A program made the translations under genes and the position numbers. From positions 1-29,509 of the forward strand of contig JAGXHD010000010.1 of NCBI GenBank assembly GCA_024636395.1: a stretch of DNA of 29,509 bases, given 5' to 3'. Origin of the DNA: Sulfitobacter sp. (lineage in GTDB: Bacteria > Pseudomonadota > Alphaproteobacteria > Rhodobacterales > Rhodobacteraceae). Each line of letters starts with the position of its first letter. Within the stretch, counting starts at the first letter, position 1. Below are positions 1 to 8,240 of this stretch, one piece after another. The notes beneath the pieces were generated by a model. That model was given only the letters and a program-made list of their open reading frames with translations. It was not told the origin of the DNA and made no database searches.

Positions 1-879
1 ATCTGGGACCCTGATGGGAAGGCCTGCGATGCTGCCGTAAAGCTGGCGCCGGGCGTCAGAATTGCCCGCGATGCGCAGGACGCCATCGACGCCGCCGATC
101 TGGTCTATCTGGCCTGTCCCCCTGTGCCGCGCAAAGCCTACGCTTTGGCCGCCGCAAAAGCCAGCAAGGCAGTGTTTCTGGAAAAACCGCTTGGCGTCGA
201 CATCGCCGAGAGCCGCGATCTGGTGGCGCAGCTGGCCGCGTCGGGCGTGCCAACGGCGGTGAACTTCACGCAGGCCGCAGGCCACGCCCTCACCGATATC
301 TCTGCTGCCGCGCGGGACGGTGATCTGGGCGATCTGATGGGCGCGGACATCATCGTGACCTACCCCCATTGGCCCCGCGCCTGGCAGAAGGCAGCGGACT
401 GGCTGCGCTTTGCCGACGAAGGCGGCATGACGCGGGAGGTGGTCTCGCATTTCTTGTTCTTCAGCGAGCGTATTCTCGGACCACTCACGCTGGTCTGGGC
501 GCAGGCCGATTATCCCGCTGGTGGGGATCTGTGTGAAACCCATGTCGCGGCGCGGCTGGAAAACGCAGCGGGCCTGCCCGTGACGCTGATGGGCAGCGTC
601 GGCGGCGCGCAGCCAGACCGGCAGGAGCTGACCATCAAAGGATCGCAAACCAGCCGCCGAGTGACTGAATTCTACCGCGATGCCACCTCCTCCGGCGACA
701 CTTTCACGCCGGTAGCAGCCGATCCTGCCGAGCCACGCGCGACAAGCCTCAAAGCCCAGCTCGATGATCTGCTGCTTTTGATCGCGGGCAAGCCAAACCG
801 CCTCGCGACCGTGGAAGAAGCGCTCCGAGTGCAAATTCTGATCGAGGGTATTCTGGTTGGCAAAGGCCGCGCAAAGTGA
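1..879 (+). CDS. Gfo/Idh/MocA family oxidoreductase (5' end outside window)
   Basis: The reading frame is open from the first base, so the gene starts upstream and its N-terminal Rossmann glycine motif is missing. About 292 C-terminal residues are visible. The segment VFLEKPLGVDIAESRDLV (from about 172) is the Gfo/Idh/MocA hallmark EKP motif, whose Lys belongs to the NAD(P)-dependent active site. The rest fits the alpha/beta C-terminal domain of the family, which oxidises or reduces sugars, polyols and related hydroxy compounds. The substrate cannot be read from sequence. Its TGA overlaps the GTG start of the amidase gene, so the two are translationally coupled and probably act in one pathway. 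The family is clear; the exact reaction is unknown. Confidence 0.85.
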   Translation: MWDPDGKACDAAVKLAPGVRIARDAQDAIDAADLVYLACPPVPRKAYALAAAKASKAVFLEKPLGVDIAESRDLVAQLAASGVPTAVNFTQAAGHALTDISAAARDGDLGDLMGADIIVTYPHWPRAWQKAADWLRFADEGGMTREVVSHFLFFSERILGPLTLVWAQADYPAGGDLCETHVAARLENAAGLPVTLMGSVGGAQPDRQELTIKGSQTSRRVTEFYRDATSSGDTFTPVAADPAEPRATSLKAQLDDLLLLIAGKPNRLATVEEALRVQILIEGILVGKGRAK

Positions 880-1817
880 GCGGCCTAACACTCGATGCCT
901 CCCCCGAGACCTGCCATTGGGGCTATTTCGACGCGACACTGTCGCCTGCAGTGACCATCGACAGTGGCGACGAGATCACCATTAACAGCGTCTCGGGGGG
1001 GCCGCAAAACCTGCCCGACGCGGGGTTTCACGTCCCACCTGAACTGCTGGAGATCCATGCCGCAGGCTTGCCCGCCATGCCTGGCCACATCCTGACAGGC
1101 CCCGTGGCCGTGAAGGGCGCGCAGCCGGGCGATGTCCTGCGCGTGGATATCCTTGACGTCTCGGTACGGCAGGATTGGGGCTTTAACTATTTCGGACCCC
1201 TGAAAGGTACCCTGCCGCAGGATTTCCCCGATCTGCACCATACCATCATCCCCCTCGATACCGCACGCGGCGTGGCAACGATGCCTTGGGGGCTGGAACT
1301 CCCGCTCGCTCCATTCTTCGGCGTCATGGGTGTGGCACCGCCGCCTGCATGGGGCCGGATTTCCACAATCGAGCCGCGCGTGCACGGCGGCAACATCGAC
1401 AACAAGGAACTGGTGGCCGGCAGCACGCTCTATCTGCCCGTTTTTGCGCAGGGTGCGCTTTTCTCCTGCGGCGATGGCCACGGCGCGCAGGGCGATGGCG
1501 AAGTCTGCGTGACCGCCATTGAGACCGCCCTGCAAGGCCGGTTTCGCCTCACCGTGATCAAGGACCGCAAGTTGGCGTTCCCGCAGGCGGAAACACCGAC
1601 GCACTACATCACGATGGGCATGGCGCCCGATCTGGATCGCTGTGCCGAAATGGCGCTGCGCGATATGATCACGCTCGTGCACCAGCGCGCGGGCATCAGC
1701 CGCGAGCAGGCCTACATGCTGTGCAGTCTTGCCGGAGATCTGCGCATCACCCAAACGGTGAACCGCGAAAAAGGGGTCCATATGATGATGGCAAAAAACC
1801 TGATTGACCCGACCTGA
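876..1817 (+). CDS. Acetamidase/formamidase family protein
   Basis: This 313-residue protein has the FmdA/AmdA family layout. A mid-protein block HGGNIDNKELVAGSTLYLP is followed by GDGHGAQGDGEVC, which matches the family's metal-site motif GDxHxxQGDGE. Family members hydrolyse short amides such as formamide or acetamide to ammonia plus the acid in the cytoplasm. The length is typical for the shorter bacterial members. The GTG start at 876 overlaps the TGA of the upstream oxidoreductase and is the only start that keeps the conserved N-terminus, so coupled translation is likely. The GGT-like gene follows after 25 bp. Whether the substrate is formamide, acetamide or a larger amide cannot be told. 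Confidence 0.88.
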   Translation: MSGLTLDASPETCHWGYFDATLSPAVTIDSGDEITINSVSGGPQNLPDAGFHVPPELLEIHAAGLPAMPGHILTGPVAVKGAQPGDVLRVDILDVSVRQDWGFNYFGPLKGTLPQDFPDLHHTIIPLDTARGVATMPWGLELPLAPFFGVMGVAPPPAWGRISTIEPRVHGGNIDNKELVAGSTLYLPVFAQGALFSCGDGHGAQGDGEVCVTAIETALQGRFRLTVIKDRKLAFPQAETPTHYITMGMAPDLDRCAEMALRDMITLVHQRAGISREQAYMLCSLAGDLRITQTVNREKGVHMMMAKNLIDPT

Positions 1818-1842
1818 TCCAACATAGAAGAAAGCCTGCTCC

Positions 1843-3437
1843 ATGGATATCCTTGCCTCGCATTCCTACCCGTCTCGCCGCTCTGCGGTTCTGGCCGACA
1901 ACATCGTCGCAACATCGCAGCCGCTAGCAGCACAGGCGGGGCTCGCAATGCTGGCGCGGGGCGGCAATGCCGTGGATGCGGCCATCGCCACGGCGATCAC
2001 GCTGACGCTGGTGGAGCCTTCGGGCAACGGTCTGGGCTCCGACGCCTTCGCCATCATCTGGGACGGAACCGAGCTGCACGGCCTCAACGCGTCGGGCAGA
2101 TCCCCCGCCGCCTGGACGCCCGAGCGCTTTGCCGGGCAAGAGAAGATGCCGTTTCGCGGCTGGGAAAGCGTCATCGTGCCCGGCGCCGTCTCAGCCTGGG
2201 TCGCACTGTCGGAGCGGTTTGGGAAACTCCCCTTTGCCGATCTTTTTGCCCCCGCGATCGGTTATGCCACCGATGGCTTCATCGTCACCCCGGTCATCGC
2301 CGAACTGTGGCGCCGCGCGGCGGCCGACCTTGGCGAATATCCCGGCTTTGCGGAGACTTTTCTGCCTGACGGAAAATCGCCTAAAGCAGGGGAACGGTTC
2401 AAGAACGCCCCCCTCGCCCGTACGTTAGAGCTCATTGCAGACACCAAGGGGAGGCATTCTACCGCGGAGAGCTGGCCGACGCGATCTGTGTTTTCGCTCA
2501 GGAGCATGGCGCTGCGCTGACACAGGAAGATATGGCAGCGCATAAGGCGGACTGGTGCGGCACCATATCGAAGAAATTTGATGATCTGGAGCTGCACGAA
2601 ATACCGCCGAACGGCCAGGGTATCGCCGCGCTCATGGCGCTCGGTATCCTGTCCCATACCAGCATCCGCGCGCTCGAGGCAGACGATCCGCAGGCGTACC
2701 ACCTCCAGATCGAGGCGATGAAGCTCGCGCTCGTCGATGCAGAGACTTACGTGGCCGATGGCGATCACATGAGCGAGGTGACCTCGGAAGCACTCCTGGA
2801 CGATGCTTACCTTGCCACGCGCGCAGCGCTGATCGATCCCGCGCACGCGCAGGATTTCGGCGCCGGAGCCCCGAAGAACGGCGGCACAGTCTATCTCTCG
2901 GCGGCGGATGCGTCCGGCATGATGGTGTCGTTCATCCAGTCCAATTATGCGGGCTTCGGCTCCGGCATTGCGATACCGGGAACAGGCATCGCAATGCAAA
3001 ACCGCGGTGCCGGGTTCTCCCTCGATCCAGCCAGCCCGAACGTCGTGGGCCCCGGAAAGCGGCCCTTTCACACGATAATTCCAGGATTTCTCATGGGTGC
3101 CGATGGCCCGCTGATGAGCTTTGGCGTCATGGGAGGCCCGATGCAGGCGCAGGGACATGTTCAGATGGTGCTGCGCACACAGCTGTGGGGTCAGGACCCA
3201 CAGATGGCCGTCGATGCCCCGCGCTGGCGCGTGATCGACGGGCGGCGGATCGCCTGCGAGGACAAGATGCGGGCAGATATTCTAGAGGCACTCACCACGA
3301 TGGGGCACGATATCTCGCTGGAATCACCGGATAATGCCTTCGGCTTTGGCGGCGCGCAGCTGATTTGCAAGCTGGGCGAGAAAGGCTACACCGCCGGATC
3401 CGATCCGCGCAAAGACGGTTGCGCAGTCGGGTTCTGA
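1843..3437 (+). pseudogene. Gamma-glutamyltransferase-like amidohydrolase, interrupted by a -1 frameshift
   Basis: Two consecutive frames together make one GGT-superfamily Ntn-hydrolase of about 531 residues. Frame one (1843-2520) carries the N-terminal part with the motif ARGGNAVDAAIATAI. It runs into unrelated residues after about 2448 and stops at 2520. The true continuation, EAFYRGELADAICVFA, is in another frame from 2451 and runs to 3437. Adding one G to the run at 2448-2451 joins them perfectly. The downstream half keeps the autoprocessing/catalytic Thr (codon 2886-2888, in GGTVYLSAAD) and the block PGKRPFHTIIPGF. The length resembles GGT-like oxamate amidohydrolases (HpxW) more than classical GGT, but that is inference. 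As written, the product stops before the catalytic Thr and would be inactive. Confidence 0.85.
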
Positions 3438-3527
3438 CCGGCGCGCGCGGCGCCCTTCCGGACGGTGGTGCACGCGCGCGGCCCGATTGCTGATTTAGAT
3501 CGAATTCCTACGATCGGCCCGCAGTTG

Positions 3528-4511
3528 TCACGCGGAATAGAGGCCGGACGACCGCGCCCGCAGCTTTGTCAGCGCGAGTACCGTATCGATCGTTGGCGTC
3601 GGTGTCCCTGTTATGCGGCCAAGCTCCTGCACAGATCCCACCAGCGCGTCGATCTCCATCGGGCGCCCCTGATCGAGGTCTTGCAGCATCGAGGTACGAT
3701 GCGCGCCCACCGCGGCGCCCCCGTCGATGCGCCTTTCCACATCGATAGGGAATTTCACACCCAGCTTTTCGGCGATCTCCTGTGCTTCAAGCATCATGTG
3801 CCGCGCGACATCGCGGGTGCCGGCGTCTGTGCACAGCACGTCCAGCGTGGCGTGGGTCAGAGCGGAGATGGGATTGAACGACAGGTTTCCCCAAAGCTTG
3901 ACCCAGATCTCATCGCGCAGGCGGGGCCGCACGGGCGCCTTGAGGCCCGCCGCACTGAGCGCCTGCGATAACGCCGTGGCGCGCTCGGATTTGCTGCCGT
4001 CGGGCTCTCCGAGGCTGAAGCGATTGCCCTCGATGTGTTTGATCGTGCCCGGTTGCGATACTTCGGCGGCGGGATAAACCACACAGCCCAGAACACGGTC
4101 AGGGCCAAAACCGTCCCACTGCGCATTTCCAGGATCGACAGTTTCAAGCCGTGTGCCCTCCAGGTCTGTACCGATCTTGTGGAAGTACCACCACGGCACC
4201 CCGTTGACGCCACTCACGATTGTCGTGGTCTCCCCGATCAGCGGCTGCATGTTGGGCACGACAGGCGGCACCGAATGGGCTTTGAGCGTAACGATTACAT
4301 AATCCTGCGGCCCCAGATCGGCGGGGTTGTCGCTCGCGCGGACCTTTACGGTCTGGGGTTCGCCATTCTCTTCGATCAGCGTCAGTCCGTTTTCCTGCAT
4401 CGCCGCAAGATGCGGCCCGCGTGCCACAAGACTCACCTCCGCGCCAGCCTGCGCCAGCTTCACACCCATATAACCGCCGATAGCCCCGGCACCAAACACA
4501 CAAATTTTCAT
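3528..4511 (-). CDS. 2-dehydropantoate 2-reductase family protein (PanE/ApbA-like)
   Basis: This 327-residue protein opens with a Rossmann NADP-binding motif, CVFGAGAIGGYMG (residues 4-16). The C-terminal all-helical domain carries EIWVKLWGNLSFNPISALT, which matches the family's catalytic Lys and the Asn residues around it. Ketopantoate reductase makes pantoate for pantothenate and CoA synthesis, but many paralogues reduce other 2-keto acids. It begins 3 bp after the stop of the acyl-CoA ligase on the same strand, so the two form an operon. That pairing with a catabolic ligase suggests a dedicated oxidoreductase rather than the housekeeping panE, so no symbol is given. Confidence 0.85.
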   Translation of the reverse strand: MKICVFGAGAIGGYMGVKLAQAGAEVSLVARGPHLAAMQENGLTLIEENGEPQTVKVRASDNPADLGPQDYVIVTLKAHSVPPVVPNMQPLIGETTTIVSGVNGVPWWYFHKIGTDLEGTRLETVDPGNAQWDGFGPDRVLGCVVYPAAEVSQPGTIKHIEGNRFSLGEPDGSKSERATALSQALSAAGLKAPVRPRLRDEIWVKLWGNLSFNPISALTHATLDVLCTDAGTRDVARHMMLEAQEIAEKLGVKFPIDVERRIDGGAAVGAHRTSMLQDLDQGRPMEIDALVGSVQELGRITGTPTPTIDTVLALTKLRARSSGLYSA

Positions 4512-4514
4512 CGC

Positions 4515-6044
4515 TCAGACTCCTTCGACCAGACCCAGCTTTTCCGCCAAGCCTATGCGCTGCATCTTGCCGGTGGCGCCTTTCGGGATCTCGTCCATGA
4601 TGATGACTTTTCGGGGCACTTTGAAATCTGCCATCCGCTCGGCCGCGAAGGCCCGGATATCCTGCTCCGTCGCTATGGATCCTTCGGCAAGCACGACGGC
4701 TGCCGCCACTTCTTCGCCGAGTTTGGCGTGCGGCAAGGCAAAGGTGACGACCTGTGCGATATCGGGATGATCAAGCAGGACACCGTCCACTTCGAGCGGG
4801 CTGATCTTCTCCCCGCCCCGGTTGATGATCTCCTTGAGGCGCCCGGTCAGATGCAGGTAGCCATCCGCATCGAATGCTCCCTGATCCCCGGTGCGGAACC
4901 AGCGCGCGCCCTCGGCCTCGAAAAAGTTCTTCGCATTGGCGTCGGGATTGCTCTCGTAGCCCGGGGTCACGTTTGGTCCGGAAATGACCACTTCGCCCGT
5001 GCCGTCGATAAGCTGGTTTTCGGTCTCATGGGCGATACGCATGAGAGGACCCGCAGGAATACCGACGGCACCGGGCTTTTGCGTCCCTGATCCGAGAGGG
5101 TTGCAGGCCATCTGGTGGGCGGCTTCAGTCATGCCGTACGCCTCGACTACGGGCGCCTTGAACGTCTCGTTCAGCGCTACCATGACCTGCGCGGGAAGCG
5201 AGGCGGACGAGGAGCGCAGGAAACGCAGCGGCGTGCTCTCGATCACATCTGCATTCCGTCCGGCGCGTGACAGGATCGCCTGATGCATGGTCGGCACGGC
5301 GGTGTACCATGTCGGCTGCGCCTCTTTCATCCAGCCAAAGAATTTGAGTGCATCAAATCCAGGCGCACACCAGATCGAAGCCCCCGACGCCAGAGATGCA
5401 GCGACCGCCGCGATCAGACCATGAATGTGGAACAAAGGCATCACGTTCATACAGCGATCGGCCGCAGTGAGTTTGAGCGAGGTCTGTACATGCTGGGCCG
5501 AGGCCGCGACGTTCGCCTGCAACAAAGGCACGATTTTGGGCCGCGATGTGGTGCCAGACGTATGCAGGATGAGTGCGACATCTTCAGCGCCGGGCGCATT
5601 CGTCGCGGAGGCTGCTGTCATATCTGAAGCGAGCGTGAAATAACCCGCAGTCGCATCCTTGGGTACCGACAAGCGAATGATGTTCATGCCAAGAGCAGTG
5701 GCCGCGGCAAAGGCCGGCCCCTCGTATCCCTCCGCAATCAGCAGCGCCTTTGCTTTGAGATCTTCGAGGTAGAACTGATATTCTTCCTCTCGGTAGGCAG
5801 GGTTGAGGGGCGCGGTTGTGGCAGCCTGTGCAACCGTCACGAAAGCAGTCGCCATTTCAGGACCGTTCGGCAATACGATCGCGACACGGTCTCCAGCTCC
5901 GATGCCCATCGCTTTCAGGCTTGAAACCACCTCTGCGGAAAGCGTCCGGAGGCCATCGTAAGTCATCCAGCCGCGTCCCGGCGCACCGATGGCAGGCTGA
6001 GTGCCTGCATGTGGAGCGATAAGCGCTTTGAGAGTGGTTTCCAT
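4515..6044 (-). CDS. AMP-forming acyl-CoA ligase, oxalate-CoA-ligase-like
   Basis: This 509-residue adenylate-forming enzyme carries the AMP/P-loop signature LHTSGTTSRPKIVP, the motif YGMTEAAHQM, the Asp of WFRTGDQG, the hinge region GRLKEIINRGGEKISPLEVD and the C-terminal catalytic Lys of PKGATGKMQR. The texture after the hinge (PLEVDGVLLDHPDIAQVV) resembles the AAE3/FAT2 oxalyl-CoA synthetases, so oxalate is the best guess; other short acids remain possible. The frame stays open upstream to 6170, but the ATG at 6044 fits the family N-terminus and is preceded by AGGGACG, so it is preferred. It is the first gene of an operon with the PanE-like reductase, and cytoplasmic. Confidence 0.85.
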   Translation of the reverse strand: METTLKALIAPHAGTQPAIGAPGRGWMTYDGLRTLSAEVVSSLKAMGIGAGDRVAIVLPNGPEMATAFVTVAQAATTAPLNPAYREEEYQFYLEDLKAKALLIAEGYEGPAFAAATALGMNIIRLSVPKDATAGYFTLASDMTAASATNAPGAEDVALILHTSGTTSRPKIVPLLQANVAASAQHVQTSLKLTAADRCMNVMPLFHIHGLIAAVAASLASGASIWCAPGFDALKFFGWMKEAQPTWYTAVPTMHQAILSRAGRNADVIESTPLRFLRSSSASLPAQVMVALNETFKAPVVEAYGMTEAAHQMACNPLGSGTQKPGAVGIPAGPLMRIAHETENQLIDGTGEVVISGPNVTPGYESNPDANAKNFFEAEGARWFRTGDQGAFDADGYLHLTGRLKEIINRGGEKISPLEVDGVLLDHPDIAQVVTFALPHAKLGEEVAAAVVLAEGSIATEQDIRAFAAERMADFKVPRKVIIMDEIPKGATGKMQRIGLAEKLGLVEGV

Positions 6045-6653
6045 GGCAGACGTCCCTTTTTGCAATATTAGTGTTTGGTACCGGCGCGCATCCCCCGATG
6101 GGGCCATTCGATAATTTAACAGCACGGCTGTAAAGAACACCACCGTAATGGCAATGAAGATACGCGACAATGCCCGCTTGACGGGGCGGGGGGCGTGCGA
6201 CGCGCATTGTTCGGAGTGCGGCGGGGCGCAAGGCCACCTGCGATACCACTTTCTTGCGCTCCGTAGCCGAGGCGAACGGATCCGGCCTTGCCGACCTCTC
6301 GGGCGATTATTTCACCATCCCGTAGGCTCCTTGCCGGTCCCACTGTTTTGGGCTGACGCTCGGGTCTTGCTGCACCTGCCGTCGATGGAACATCGCTAGA
6401 GTGAAGGTTTCAACTAACGCCACTGGTATTCTTAATATAAATCAATGTCCTACCCGCGCTCGGGACAATTCGGTGTCTCCGGATACCAGAGGTGATTTCA
6501 ATAAAAATTCGGTCATACAGTATAGAAGACTTCATCGTCCCACTCCTCTATCATTCTATAAATTAGAACGATTACAGCTAAACAATGAATTTAACCTAAT
6601 CTAAGCGGGGATGTAGAACAGGCAAAATCCACTGTTCACTGACGGAGTGTGCC
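6045..6653. other. 609-bp divergent intergenic region with an AT-rich right half
   Basis: This gap separates the divergent ligase and dabB genes, so it should hold both promoters. The left part (6045-6390) is GC-rich and contains a small CCCCGATGGGG-type palindrome near 6095. The right part (about 6410-6610) turns markedly AT-rich. Short open frames here have no recognisable protein content. TATAAA at 6557 and TATAGA at 6521 could be -10 elements for dabB, but neither has a good -35 at normal spacing. GGAG upstream of 6654 is the dabB ribosome-binding site. Confidence 0.5.
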
Positions 6654-8240
6654 ATGCCGATATACCTCTTCCCCCTTTTAGCGCCTGCTGCTCTATTAGC
6701 AGCAGCCGCTCTGCTGCATTTTCGGCGCGACCTCGGTGCGCAAAAAGGGGCGCTGCTGGGCGAAGTAGTAGCAATTTTTGCTATGCTGATCGCTGGGGGG
6801 GCTTTGGCCCTTCTTATTATCAGCGGCTCCGGTGACAGCCCGCTTCTGGGGATTGCGGGGATCGGACTGTCAGTGCGACTCGATATGGTGAGCGTGACGA
6901 TGCTGCTGCTTGTTAGCTTCATCGGCTGGATCGTGACCCGCTATGCGCGCATCTATTTGGACGGAGAAGAGCGGCAAAATGAGTTCACTCTGTGGCTCCT
7001 TGTAACGCTGGCTGCGGTCGTGCTGCTAGTCCAATCGGGGAACATCGTTCAATTCAGCGCTGCGTGGATCGCCACCAGCCTCGCGTTGCACCGCCTGCTT
7101 TTGTTTTATCCCGCCCGCATCGCCGCCCAGCGCGCCGCCTATAAGAAGTTTGTGACCGCGCGGGCCGGAGATGCCTCGTTGCTGGTAGCGGGAACCCTGC
7201 TGATCTCCGCCTACGGCACCACGCTGATCTCCCAGATGCTGGCAATGGCGAAGCTGGGGCAAGGCGGAGGACTTGGCATCGCGGCTGCCGCTTTTCTGGC
7301 GCTGGCCGCAGTGCTCAAATCAGCGCAATTCCCGACCCATGGATGGCTGACGGAGGTCATGGAAGCGCCCACGCCGGTGTCCGCGCTGCTGCATGCCGGG
7401 GTGGTGAACGGCGGGGGGTTCCTGCTGATCCGATTTGCCGACGTGATGATCCTGTCTCCACTCGTGCTGGCGCTGCTGGTGGCGATTGGTGGATTTACCG
7501 CGCTGTTTGGCGGGATGGTGATGTTGACCCAACCGACAGTCAAGGTCTCGCTCGCATGGTCGACCATTTCCCAGATGGGGTTCATGATCCTGCAATGCGG
7601 GCTGGCGCTCTTCCCTTTGGCACTGCTGCACATCGTGGCACATTCGCTTTACAAGGCGCATGCGTTCTTGTCGGCGGGCGGCGCGGTGGAACGGGTCACC
7701 GCGATCCGCAAGCCGGGGCCTGTTGCGGTGCCTGATCTGCGGGCCGTCGGTCGCGCCTTTGGTCTGGCTGTCGCGATATATGGCGGGGTCTATCTGGCCT
7801 CCGGCGCGCTGATCGGATTTGCCAGCAAATCCCCGCAGGCCATCGCTCTTGGCGCAATCCTCATCTTCGGTGTGGCCTATCTTCTGGCCCAAGGGCTGGC
7901 CGATAAAGCCCCGCGTGCCTTAACGCGCCGCACGGCACTCATGTCACTTGTGGCCACCCTGGCCTATCTCGCGCTGCAACGCGGCTCGGAATGGCTTGCG
8001 GCCGGCACCCTACCTGCAACCCCCGCCGCCGGACCGCTCGAATGGGCGCTGATCCTCCTCGCGCTGTTCAGCTTCGGCGCCGTGGCGCTCGCCCAGTCGA
8101 CGCTGCCGCTCTGGTCACATCATCCTTCGGCACAAGGCCTGCGCATTCATCTGGCCAATGGCCTCTACATCAATGCCATCGAGGATCGCCTGCTCAGAGG
8201 CTGGTCGCGCACACAGGCAAAATCGGGAGCAAAATCATGA
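6654..8240 (+). CDS. dabB: DabB, membrane subunit of the DAB inorganic-carbon transporter (NuoL-like)
   Basis: This 528-residue polytopic membrane protein belongs to the proton-conducting antiporter family of complex I subunit NuoL/ND5. Core features include KSAQFPTHGWLTEVMEAPTP followed by VSALLHAGVVNGGG, and HIVAHSLYKAHAFLSAGG, where the Lys and His residues form the proton path of the family. It lacks the long lateral helix extension of true NuoL, no other nuo gene is present, and it is coupled by an ATGA overlap to dabA. That pairing defines the DAB complex. There DabB is thought to use the cation gradient to drive vectorial CO2 hydration by DabA, trapping bicarbonate in the cell. Start: GGAG lies just upstream of the ATG. 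Confidence 0.9.
   Translation: MPIYLFPLLAPAALLAAAALLHFRRDLGAQKGALLGEVVAIFAMLIAGGALALLIISGSGDSPLLGIAGIGLSVRLDMVSVTMLLLVSFIGWIVTRYARIYLDGEERQNEFTLWLLVTLAAVVLLVQSGNIVQFSAAWIATSLALHRLLLFYPARIAAQRAAYKKFVTARAGDASLLVAGTLLISAYGTTLISQMLAMAKLGQGGGLGIAAAAFLALAAVLKSAQFPTHGWLTEVMEAPTPVSALLHAGVVNGGGFLLIRFADVMILSPLVLALLVAIGGFTALFGGMVMLTQPTVKVSLAWSTISQMGFMILQCGLALFPLALLHIVAHSLYKAHAFLSAGGAVERVTAIRKPGPVAVPDLRAVGRAFGLAVAIYGGVYLASGALIGFASKSPQAIALGAILIFGVAYLLAQGLADKAPRALTRRTALMSLVATLAYLALQRGSEWLAAGTLPATPAAGPLEWALILLALFSFGAVALAQSTLPLWSHHPSAQGLRIHLANGLYINAIEDRLLRGWSRTQAKSGAKS

Noticed and set aside
885..1844. Long open frame of 319 codons on the - strand opposite the acetamidase gene
   Set aside because: It is antisense to a clear FmdA-family gene and rich in His/Arg/Ala without any domain; a GC-codon shadow.
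3438..3480. Alternating GCGCGC tracts after the GGT-like gene as a terminator or Z-DNA element
   Set aside because: The tracts are short, no clean stem of useful length with a T-run could be drawn, and such runs are common in this GC-rich DNA.
4035..5090. A + strand frame of 351 codons opposite the PanE-like gene and the ligase
   Set aside because: It spans two recognisable genes on the other strand and has no motif of its own.
6045..6170. Extended N-terminus of the acyl-CoA ligase starting at 6170, resembling a membrane anchor
   Set aside because: The ligase family begins at the ATG at 6044, which has a ribosome-binding site; the upstream residues look like translated intergenic DNA.
6148..6399. 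83-codon frame in the intergenic region before dabB
   Set aside because: No ribosome-binding site, no recognisable family, and composition like the neighbouring non-coding sequence.
7991..8236. N-terminal extension of DabA from 7991
   Set aside because: It lies fully inside dabB in another frame; the ATGA-coupled start at 8237 gives the normal length.
6654..8240. Complex I subunit NuoL
   Set aside because: The protein is shorter than NuoL, is not next to other nuo genes, and is coupled to dabA, so DabB is the better call.
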